A stretch of 64,000 bases of DNA from Botryotinia globosa. Its lineage: Eukaryota; Ascomycota; Leotiomycetes; Helotiales; Sclerotiniaceae. The DNA lies in the NCBI GenBank assembly GCA_014898425.1, contig RCSZ01000007.1:1860001-1924000 (forward strand), written 5' to 3'. Shown piece after piece: positions 49,368 to 60,184 of this stretch. A model generated the notes under the pieces. It did not search any database. It was not told the origin of the DNA and worked only from the letters and a program-made list of their open reading frames with translations. The number at the start of each line of letters is the position of its first letter. The stretch's first letter is position 1. The position numbers and the translations under genes were made by a program.

Positions 49368-51424
49368 TTACCTACCTATCTACCTACCTACCGACCTACC
49401 TACCTATCTAGAACTCATTATTATTGTGCAACTCATTGCGTCCATCTAATAGTATCTACATATATCATCCATCGCGTGTGAATAAGTCCAATTAACCTAA
49501 TGGAATAAGTTGAGTCATTCACAACGTGCATCCTCGCTAGCTTCCGCCTTGCCAAGACTTTGCCATTGATATCTCTGTCATAATGTCATTTCTCCTCGGA
49601 CCCCTGAGCCCTCATCAGATAATACGGAGTAGATGGAACATCCTTGAACTCACAAGGCTGGAAAAGCCAGGCCAGGGAGGGAGAGTCGGAGTCGACACCG
49701 TACACGCCCACACCTGCGAATGGCCATATTATAAATACCTCACCTCACAGGATTCAACGTCTGCTCTCTCTTCCTCCCGTTCCTTTGACATGATGCTCTT
49801 CCTCTCCTCACGCCTCGCCTTGATCAGTCCCGACTCCCGACTCCCGACTCCCGACGTTCCGACATTCACAATTATTAGACTCCTAACAAGTATGCGGTAT
49901 AGTCCGGTGACGGTGTGACCCAACTTGGGTTAATCGAGCGAATACGGAATTCATCCCTTCACGATCCCTGCTCGTGATTACTTAATGGATAGTGATCCCG
50001 CTCGGCGGCGGACCTCTCATGAGTCTTACCTATCGAACCTTGGAATCCATGGATGATTCCAAGTGGCTTGGCAATGATGTTCTGGCGTTTTCTTAAATCT
50101 TTCCATGTTGCCATTTTGCCATTTGCCCCACTATTCTGCTGCACCTTTTAAGCTTTGCACCCCTTCCCCTATTGAGGAAGACTGAGTGTCGATCGTGAAC
50201 TCTTTACTGCATTCATTTGCTTGGTACTTATGTACTACCTAGGTAGGTAGGTAGGTACTTGCCGTACAGAATAACAGAATAGATTATTTTATTGGATTAT
50301 TATCACATCAATGATCAATTGATTTGATTCATTGATTTGATTGAACTTGCTTGGGCAAGCAAGTTCTCTCAAGGAATGAACGTCAATTGGAGAGAACACA
50401 ACAAACAACCAACCAACCCAAGATGGAAAGGGACTCAAAGAGCAAAGGGGGGGGAGGGGGAAATGTCAACTACTTATTAGTTACTTACGGAGGGAGTACT
50501 ATCAACTGAGTCCTGAGTCCTGAGTCCTGAGTCCTGAGTCCTGACCTACCTACCTAGGTACCCACCATCACCCACCACCAGCCACCTACCAGCCACCTAC
50601 CCACCACCAGCCACCTACCAGCCACCTACCCACCGACCTTGGTATTAGTTGCAAGTTGTAGGTAACCTACAAAGGTAATAAATCACTTTAATCACTTCTT
50701 CTTGTTCATGTCCTTCTCCTTCTCCTCCTTCTTTTTCTTTTTCTTTCTTTTCTCCTTCTTTCTTTTCTCCTTCTTTCTTTTCTCCTTCTTTCTATTTCCA
50801 TCTTCACTTCTCCATTTCTTCATTATACCTACCTACCTACCTACCTACCTCCCTACCTCCCTACCCTACCTACCTTTCCTCACTTCACTGGTCCCTCCTA
50901 CAATCCTACCAGATAAAGGACCCAATTATTTCAATATTTCCAATCCATTTCAAAGCCCCCCCCCCTCCCCCCCAAAAAAGACCCAAAAAGACCCAAAGGA
51001 GAGAGAAGCTCGGGATACCCAATTAATCAATTAATTCGATCCAATCCCATCCCATCTTTTTATGTCCGCAAGATCCGCCTTGCTTGCTTGCTTGCATATT
51101 TGGGTGAAATCATCCTTTCTTTATTAGTCGTTATCTCATTACAGTAACGCTTGAACCATGGCAGCACATTGGCAATTGCTCCATCCATTCTTTTCTTTAC
51201 ATCCGCATACCTTTCTTTTCCTTACATGTCCCTATGCAATAAGAACAGGAAGAGGAAAGAAGAAAGGTCCCTTTTTTCCCCCCAATGGTATGCTACTATT
51301 CAGCAGACTGGGTACTTCATGCAATTTATGCATAATACAATAGAATTCCATCGAGTCACTAGAAGAAAACGATCGACCTCTCGCACGCTCTCTTGATTAC
51401 TTTCTTACATTCATACCTACAGTA

Positions 51425-51610
51425 CCTATACACATACACACATACACACATACACACATACACACATACACACATACACACATACATACATACATACCTA
51501 CATACCTACATACCTACATACCTACATACATACATACACACACCCATCCATACTACTCACATCCATACATTCATCCATCCATCCATACCTCCATCCATCC
51601 ATCCATCCAT
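51425..51610. repeat. CA/CAT-rich microsatellite tract
   Basis: ACACATAC units, then CATA/CTAC units, then CATC units, ending about 370 bp before the Zn2Cys6 start codon. It probably lies in the promoter or long 5' leader of that gene. Confidence 0.85.
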
Positions 51611-51975
51611 ACGTTGTCAGACCTCCCAAGACCTCAATATCTGCATCTCTTGCGCTGCCAAGCGGAACATTTCTTGTCAATTGCTACTATCTTGCCTTAC
51701 CCTTTTCCTATTGACTCTTCTCGTTCAGCCTAGTTTTTCCTTATATCCGAGGGCGTCAACGTCAAGACTATTCAATCAGAATAAGAGGGGTCAATTGCCC
51801 GAGCACTACCTTCCTTACCAATACCTCATTCGGCCAGTCCGATTTGTGATTCCATTAATCGTAGCAGAGCAGAATAATAGAAAGTTACAATTGATTCATC
51901 TTTTCCTTTCTCTCATTGAGATAGCGACTCAAGAAGTCTTTTTCAATTTTCTTACTTATAATTTTTTCCCCAAAG

Positions 51976-54900
51976 ATGTCAGGCACATCAACCGACAAAC
52001 AGCCGCAATCGCAACCCGCAGCTCAAACTCAATCAAGTCAAGAAACTCCTCTCAGTCCGAATCAATCATCTCCCGACCTTGAGCCAGCAGAGGATTGGCC
52101 TGCGCCTTCATCGCAACCACGTCCTGCGCCCTTGCAAAAGAGGAGACGAGTTACAAGGGCGTGTGATGAATGTAGGAGGAAGAAGATAAAGTGTGATGGA
52201 AAGCAACCTTGTACTCATTGCACTGTATATAGTTATGGTATGATACTGTTTGTGATTTGTGTATTTTTACATCCATCGTTGACCAATGTGCCATGACAGA
52301 TTGTACATATGATCAGCCCTCAAATAGAAGAAGGAACCCAGCGCCGCAGTATGTCGAATCGTTGGAGCTTCGTCTACAACGAGCAGAAAGCATTATCAAA
52401 GCTTGTCTCCCACACATAAATCTGAACGATCCAAATATAGATGCTGCATCATTACTACACCGACAGGTTGCGCCAACGACCCCTTCGACCACGAGCTCCA
52501 TGCCAAGCGCGACCCCACAACCGCCACAGCTATCAGAAGAAGATGCGCAGTTGCGATCAATGATAGAATCTACAGGGCAACTCGATCTTGACGAACGAGG
52601 AAACTGGGACTTTCACGGTGGTTCCTCGGGAACTGTCTTCGTCAAACGTCTACGTGAACAATTTGGTAGTTTGCTCGGATCTCCCAACTTGCTTCCCAAA
52701 CCACCACGTGCGCAAATGCCGCCCACTTTCGATTCCCCAAGATCATCTACTGATTCCCCTTATGATTCTGGTCTTCCTAACACAATGGATCTACCTCCGC
52801 GAGAAGTGGCCATGTCTTTATGTGAAGATTCATTGCATTGCGCTTGTTGTCTCTTACGTTTCGTTCACGAACCTAGTTTTTATGAAATGCTGAACAGGGT
52901 ATACGATCTACCACCTGACAGTTTTGGTGATGAAGAGCATAAATTTCTGCCGTTATTATATATGGCTTTAGCTTTGGGTTGCATGTTCTCGTCACAGCCC
53001 TCTAATTCCACGGACCCGGATGGAAAAAAGTATAAGAGCAGTATGGATCAAGGGTGAGTGCACTCTTTTTTTTTTTAGCGATAGTTTGCATATAGCTCCG
53101 TAGCTTCGTCATACCCGAACTTCATGGGTGAGCACAAGCTTAGTTTTTGGCGCTACTCCGTCTCCAATTTATCGCAGAACTAACATCTTGTTAGATTCAA
53201 ATTTTACAAGGCTGCTCGGCAGATGATGGATCTAACTGATTGTCGTGACATGACGTCTTTGCAAACAATTATATTCATGATTCTGTTCTTACAAGCAACA
53301 TCAAACTTGAGCATATGCTATTCTTACATAGGTCTTGCCCTGCGATCTGCGTTGCGCATAGGCTTACACCGTAGCCTCAGTGGCAACTTTAATCCTATTG
53401 AGCGGGAAACTAGAAAGCGAGTATTCTGGATAATACGAAAGCTTGACACCTATGTTTCTGCTATTCTAGGATTTCCCATAATGTTAAGTAGCGACGACAT
53501 TGACCAAGATATGCCAATTGAGGTAGATGATGAATACATAACCAAGGACGCGATACTTCCTATGCCTCCTGGCAAAATGTCCTTGTTTGTGGCTTCAAAT
53601 GCTCACACTCGACTCATGGGTATTACAACGAAGGTTATTAAGCACATCTATCCGATAAAGGGTTTAGAGCAATCTATCTCAGGAAACAGCAAGGCATCAT
53701 ATACCATTAGTCACTCAAAAATTCGAGAGATTGAAAAGGATCTAGCAGATTGGCTGGACATGTTACCTATGGGACTACGTCCTGGAGGTGACGGTCCACC
53801 CGAATTAATACGGTGAGTCGAGGGGTACTATGCTTTGAGACAGGATACGAGATTTGCTCCAATGTTCTAGATCTTGGAGTGATCATGAATATTTACTAAT
53901 GGCAATATAGTATACAACAGCTTCTACGACTAGCATACGCGCACGTTCAAATGATGCTATATCGACCCTTTCTTCATTATGTCTCTGGAAAGAGTTGCGC
54001 TGGGAAAACCATTGATGAGCGATCATATGCATGTGCCGCTGCTGGTGTCAGTGTAGCCCGCAACATCATTCATATTACTGCAGAGATGAAGAAGCAAGGT
54101 CTGTTGGTAGGGGCATATTGGTTTACCATGTACACAACCTTCTTCTCTGTCATATCCTTGGTATACTACGTTCTTGAGAATCCCGATAAGAGTGGAGCCG
54201 CAGAGATTTTGGCAGACGCAAATGATGGAAAGGATGCTCTAATCGGTCTTGCTCAAAGAAGTATGGCTGCCGATAGATGTTCTGAAACTCTCAAGGTTAG
54301 TGCCCCACCTCCACAACGTAATATTCACCTAACCCAAATTAGCCACTGTTTGAACAACTACCAGAGAAGTTGAAGAATCGTTCCGTTTCGGCTCCATCGA
54401 AGAGGAAGAGATCAGCACCATCATCCACCCAACCGACGCACCACAGTAGTCCCGAGATTCCAAGACCAAATTCTAGTCACTTCACTCCAATACCTCGCGC
54501 AACGACATTCCCTCAGACCCCTACCTCTCTCCAAACCAGCGGCCTTCCAATGCAAAATCTAAGCAACCGCTTCCACGTGAATACAGCATCCAATCCAAAT
54601 CTTCGACAAGGGTTTCAAGATCTCGTATCACCGAGTGATTTGTCCACTGCTGGCACTCCCGAGAGCACAGCTTCAACCAGCCATAGCATTCCACAGTATG
54701 GTGTACAAAATCAGTTCAACGCCAATAACAGTATACCATATCTCACAGGATTGATGTTCCCATCTACAGATCCCTTTGCATATCCAAATCAGCCGATGAT
54801 GGAATTCGATGCGCAAATTATGAAGCAGGAAAATGATATAGATAATGCAAGAACGCAGCCAATGTACATGGGTGGTGGCGGAGCAGGGACTGGAAATGGA

Positions 54901-55215
54901 ATGTTTGATGATTTGGAGGGACAACTTTTCGGTCCGTTGCCACCTTATATGATGCAGGCCCAGCACGGTTTCGATTTGTCGGGAGCAGGACCTGGAGGTG
55001 GAAACGGAGGAGTTGGTGGAGGGGGCATGGGTGGGATGATGCACGGGACAAACGCACCTACGAACACCAGTGGAGCAGGGGGTACAGGATTCAATCCTCA
55101 GAATATGGTGTATAGTACTGGGATGAATTTGGACGGAATTTTTGATAATGTTGGGGGTGATACACGAGGAACAGGGAGTGAGTGGGGTGGAATGGGAGGC
55201 CAAGGGTTTAGGTGA
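51976..55215 (+). CDS. Zn2Cys6 transcription factor with fungal-specific middle domain
   Basis: Five exons (51976-52237, 52300-53053, 53195-53812, 53911-54295, 54343-55215) give 876 residues; every junction phase agrees. The binuclear zinc cluster has Cys63, 66, 73, 79, 82 and 89 (C-X2-C-X6-C-X5-C-X2-C-X6-C) after a basic run ([17 protein letters not shown]), and a short linker/dimerisation helix ([16 protein letters not shown]) follows. The Fungal_trans (MHR) domain spans about 230-480 and includes [17 protein letters not shown] and [18 protein letters not shown]. The C-terminus is a disordered, Ser/Pro- then Gly-rich region with an SKRKRS basic patch. Targets cannot be read from sequence. 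The block around the zinc cluster and the CTHCTVYSY motif reminds me of CLR-1/ClrA-type regulators of plant polysaccharide use, from memory and not certain. Intron 1 interrupts the zinc cluster just before the sixth Cys. Confidence 0.88.
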
Positions 55216-56923
55216 GAGAGGGGTTTGGATGAAACTCATCGAGTGAGGGAGGACATCGTTACATTCTACCACGTTGATTGAAATCAACAGACTGCTTCAT
55301 CTTCAGCGAAGAGTTTCAGTATTGCACGGCATGGATCGGCACAGACGAATTAAACGCGGAAGGGGACTATGTGGAGGCCAACTTTTCTTTGAAAGAAAAG
55401 GGTAGGAAAGGGAGAGTGATCATGATATGATTCAACTTTTCTTACTTTCTCTTTCGCATGGTCGAAATTTATCAAGTGGTGGTATATGTATGGCTTCAAA
55501 AATCCGAATTGGTAATGTGTAAATGATGCATTGTATTATACCTCGGGCGTCTGATTTTGATGGTGGTGGGAGATAGGGTAGGATAGGGGGAGAGGTCAAC
55601 ATATAGGATGGCATGATATGGAATGGCATGGAATAAGATAGGATCAGCGTTATGGTTATGGACATGGTTTATGGATAGATATTTTAGGTATTTTTGCAGA
55701 GGATATGGAGTTTGATTTTCTGATTGATTGTGTGATTGATTATGTGATTGATTTTTGAATTTGAATTTGTGAGGTGGGAATGAAATGAATTATTGGAAGG
55801 CATCAAAATGACGTGTATGGAATTTTTGTCAGATGATGTTTACTTTGCTCTCCTTCCCTTTCCTCTTCCATTTGTTTTTTTTTATTAAAAAAAATCTCTT
55901 TTCTTTCCCCTTTTAATCTTTCTCGTCTCCCCCTCCCTCTTCCCTCAGATAATTCAAATTCCCACCCTCGAATAAATCGGTGCGGATTCGGTGCGGATTC
56001 GGATTCATACGTGTCCGTATCCGCGTCCGCACCCGCGTAATTACTTGTACACTGTGACCATCTACCCATTCTACCTACCTACCTACCTACCTACCTACTT
56101 CCAAGTTCCCACCCACTAATCTCTTACCCTACCCTCCCTCCACATCTCAATCCTCCGCATCGCTTCACATTTCAAAATATAAAAATGTCACATGCACATC
56201 ACCATCACCATCACATCACATCACACCACTCAATTCAAACTCACAAGTAGCCAACTTCACATCACAACAAACACACTCGCGTCTCGAATAACCTATTAGA
56301 GGAATTCAATCTAACGAGACACCCAACAATGAGTCGGCATCATACGATATCATATTATACATAGGTAGCCCACGCAATCTAGCCAAGCGAATTTTCTAGC
56401 CATAGGTAGCCAAAGCAATAAGTGCACCATCATGCCAAGTGCCAAAAAATTCCAACCTGATGTTAATGCCAATGTCGAAGCCAATGCCAATGTCATTCAT
56501 CCTCCTTTTGCAAGCAATCATGCAAGCTCCCTCGCTGCAATATTAATTAAGTTTATCTTCCTCTCAGCCATCCTCCTTTTGTCTTCCATTTCCTACTCAT
56601 CTCTTTCTCCACATCCCACATGTTATTTCTCCCTTCCCTAACAAGAACTTCTCTTCTTCGTGGTACATCTAATCCGACAGCATAACTAATACAGTACGCT
56701 TAAACACAAATTTATAACAACAGTACGACAAGCTGTACAACACGCTAAAATGCAACGCAATCATCTGAAGAATAAACCCACCTCCCATCCCACCCATCAG
56801 TCTAAGCTGACCAGCTGGTAGTACAGCAATAATTTAAACCTCCATGACAAAAGAAAATTAAAACACGAGTAAGCAATACCAAAGATCATCCGCTTGCCAT
56901 GTCAATGTTTTCAGATCGATCAA
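55216..56923. other. Convergent intergenic region, Zn2Cys6 factor / RGS-LOV gene
   Basis: It holds the two 3' ends. Visible features are GATTGATTGTGTGATT-type repeats near 55720-55755, a poly-A/T stretch at 55875-55905, (CTAC)n at 56070-56095, and CATCAC repeats at 56195-56225. Short ORFs such as 56432-56641 show Asn/Ala repeats only. No gene is seen. Confidence 0.5.
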
Positions 56924-59877
56924 TTAATCAATCCTCAAAGTATACGGACTACCACTCCTCACACTATCCTCATCATCAAGTTCAACACTTTTGTGTGATC
57001 TTGGCGTCCTTGGTTGTGCTGATGATCCACTGTGCTGGATAATAGAGAAATCCCTGATACTTCCCGCACTACTCTCTGCCTTGCTCGTAAATGGTATAGT
57101 TCTTCCAAATCTTGGATCTACAGACGGGGCGAGTCTATATCTCCTGCTGTTATGTTGTGAGGTTTCATCGTCAACGATAACAATCATCCATACACCAATT
57201 GAACCATTCGATCCCATGAGTGGTGTACAATGAATCCAACGTGGTCGACCATCCATATCATCCTTTGTTACCCAACGTACTTTAGCAGTGACACCTCGTC
57301 CATCAGCTAGAGCTTGGGTCAACTCCTCACGAACACGATTGCTACCCCCTATTTTCGCCATGAAAGGCGATTGCAAGATGCCAGGCACCCTAAGTGTCGG
57401 ACTTGCAAACAAAACCCTTAAACTTGGGTATGGACGAACAAGAAGATAATTCTCATATATACCACCGAGTTTTCCACTAATACGTCCAAGTGAATTTAGA
57501 TTCTCGGGACTTGTACTCTTGATATGTAATCTTGGTTTATGCCAATTTCCTTTTTGAAAACTGTTGTCAGGGTGATCCTCCTCAGTTTCTTTGTGCATTC
57601 TTCCTCCCCACTTGCGTACTGTGTCTAGCTCTTGCATGTTCAACATCTCGCTTAGTTCTTGAAACTCGTCTTTCGGTGGTGGTCCTGGGTATTCCTCCAA
57701 TTCCGCGTCGGGATTTGCTGCTCGTTCTGCTTCACGCTCCTGGGCAAGCTCATCTGCCGCAACCAGACGTTGAAGCGATTCTAGTTCCGAGCATTCTTTG
57801 ACCAAACCCGAAATATCGACCTGTGCACCAATGAAATATCGAATCGTGCCTCTACTATCGCATAGTGGGGCACACATTAGAAGGTTCATAAATGGAGATC
57901 CATCTCGTCGACTATCATCTGATTAGCCATCATCTCAAAGCGTGTTCAGACGAAACTTACTAATTCAGGAAAGTCTCGCAATGTTCTTGACCTGCTTCAA
58001 TCTTCTCTCGAATTCTCCTCACACTGAAGGGATTTGTTTTTGGTCCTTGCAAGAACCTGCAATTTCTGCCAAGAACATAACTCATACCATACTGTGTGGT
58101 TCGGTGGAATTCTAAATTATGGTTAGCCGAAGTCTACCATTAAGTTCATGGCAACATACCCTCGGAGGCAAAAACAATAGGGTTATCCGGACGAGAAGGA
58201 TCAGTCAAACAAAAGACCTCAGCTAAGCCCTCAGATGCCTCTCTCAAATGCGCTGGTAAAGTTCCAGTGATTCGCCTCTGGATCGATATACTAACGGTCT
58301 GTATATATGCCCATGTGATGTAAGCAGGAAGATCCTCTCGAACCAAAACATCAAACGCCTTTGTTGCCTTTTCTTCCAACGCGGCGCTCATTGTCTTGGA
58401 GGCTGCAGTGGCGGTAAAATCGAAACCGGGAATGGGTTCCAGAGCTTCCGCAATCGCATTTGAATATGAAATAGCCTTGAGTGCTTTGACGGCATCTAGG
58501 TAATATATGAGTATAGGAATTGAAGAAGGTCTATGTGCGCCTAGAAAGGAAGTGAATCTTAAAAGTAGCGAAGGATCACGGAAGATTATTCGCAAATGCT
58601 CTGTCGAAAAGAGCTGTTCAGATCTCGCCTCTAGAGAATATCGTTTGCCTGCAGTCTCAGTTGCAGCCACAAGATCAAAAGATCCAGGATCAATATCTTC
58701 TTCATTCAATGGTTCCAGCAATTCTCCCTCTTCTAGAACTCCTGTCTTTTGCAGTGCTGGTAGAGATGTCGCATTTGTTTGATATGACGACACGGACCCG
58801 CCTCGAGAACGCGAACGCGAACGCATTGTCGAAGGCGAGGATAATGACTGTGGCGAAGAGAGTATACTTTGCTTTGAATCTCTAATTTCTACACGCTCCT
58901 CTCTCTCTGGAATATCAAAATGTTCTGGTAGATGTTCTCCAGACTCGCGATGTTCTTCGTTGTAAAGACTACTACTAGGATACGTCAACTGACTTTGTCA
59001 AAGCAGTAGATAATCGTTCAAAACTTACCTTGACCGCAGTGGAATATCAACTTGAGCTTGTAGAATCTTTGCCGACTTGCTGGGTGTGGGTGATGCCGTT
59101 CCCCTTCTCGGCGTGCTAGGATCAAATGATCTTTCTAATGAATGTCTTCTCGATCGACTTGCTTGTGATGGTCCTCCCAAGTGAGGTGTTCCCAAACCTG
59201 CTCTATAGGGTTTGTAGAATGGTATGTCGTTCACTTCTGCACCGCCTTCTTCTTCTTCTCCTGCGCTTGCTTCGTCGATTTTGGTGGGGAGCGTAAAGCC
59301 GGGATTTTTTCCATAAGTAAGGGTTCCTGTACGACGATCCGCTAAATTTTGAATGTTCATTTCTGCCGGCGCGGTAGATGGCGATTGATTAGGGTGAGGA
59401 AACTAATTGTGGCAAGAGTGATGTCAGTTCAGCCATAAAATAATATCTCGTCTCGTCTTTTTCCCAAATCTCAATTGAACATCAATGACTGAACAATAAT
59501 GCGCCGAATGACAAGAAATAAATACAAATGAAATTAAGTGACGCTTTGAAGCAGTTCTCTTTTCCACAATTCACACGAATCCATCCAGAGAGGAATTAAT
59601 TCTCCGATGAAAATCAATAGTATAGAATGAGTGAAATTGCGGGATGGGTAAATCAAGTCTTGGTAAATGATGGAGAAACTAATGGTTGTCGACATACATG
59701 GGATGTTTCCTGAAAGCTGTTCCTTCTCTTCTGCGCCAAGTGTTTCCACATCTATGCAACTAGCAAAGAAGATGGCCTCCGAATTGAGTATGATGAAGAT
59801 ATGTATGTGATATGTATGCACCTATGTATGTATTCCAATGGTAGAAATGAGAAAGGTGTACAAAATTGGACTTCCAC

Positions 59878-59912
<35 letters not shown>

Positions 59913-60184
59913 CAAGAGGATTGCACAGACAGATGTGAGTACATAGTTTTATGACATACCAAAGAGAGAATTGGAGGAGACCTTAGACGAGGCGTACTTC
60001 CATTTCGATTTCCATTGCCATTGCCATATCCATTGCCATATCCATTCCCGTTCCCACCAATAACAGAACTACTACGTTCAACACCTATAATAGTGCGCAC
60101 ACCAGGGCTGTACGCACGACCTTTTCTTTGGAGGGGTTGTTGTGAATGTGATGGATCTCCAAATCCTGTTGATTTCGTCGACAT
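56924..60184 (-). CDS. RGS-LOV blue-light photoreceptor (BcLOV4-like)
   Basis: My model is exons 60184-59960, 59402-59029, 58974-58160, 58111-57961 and 57911-56924, about 850 residues. The N-terminus is disordered and Ser-rich (RAYSPGVRTIIGVERSSS). An RGS-like domain begins near EHLRIIFRDPSLLLRF (about residue 325). The LOV domain begins in exon 3: GRNCRFLQG carries the flavin-adduct cysteine (codon 58061-58059), and the core ends in IRYFIGAQVDISGLVKE. A C-terminal region of unknown fold (about 56924-57800) follows. RGS-LOV proteins such as BcLOV4 of Botrytis cinerea bind anionic membrane lipids when lit by blue light; this protein probably does the same. The first intron (59403-59959) is unusually long; a phase-0 54 bp candidate exon lies inside it at 59751-59698. 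If exon 1 is not used, translation could start at 59360. The RGS assignment is weaker than the LOV one. Confidence 0.85.

Larger units (their letters stand above)
47479..51975. other. 4.5 kb divergent spacer packed with simple repeats
   Basis: The spacer lies between the starts of the sulfotransferase-like gene (-) and the Zn2Cys6 gene (+). It holds a TTTCTGTC-type array (48020-48130), GCAAA and GGCGTTGAAT repeats (48410-48486), (TAT)n near 48985, CACACGGTGG repeats (49142-49182), (TATCTATT)n (49277-49367), TACCTAGGTA-type motifs (50232-50262, 50545-50560), (CTGAGTC)n (50510-50543), CCACCTACCAG repeats (50575-50635), TTTCTCCTTC repeats (50720-50795), (CTAC)n (50828-50850), and ACACAT/ACAT/CATC runs (51425-51610). 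No frame looks like a protein. Long regulatory regions of this kind are common upstream of fungal regulator genes. Confidence 0.6.

Noticed and set aside
51393..52082. 229-codon ORF overlapping the Zn2Cys6 start
   Set aside because: Its first third is microsatellite (Thr-His-Ile repeats) and the rest overlaps the leader and first exon in another frame.
58989..59028. 36 or 40 bp intron between RGS-LOV exons using nearer AG sites
   Set aside because: Too short for this window, and the 40 bp version creates a stop. The CCTAG acceptor giving a 54 bp intron keeps the frame.
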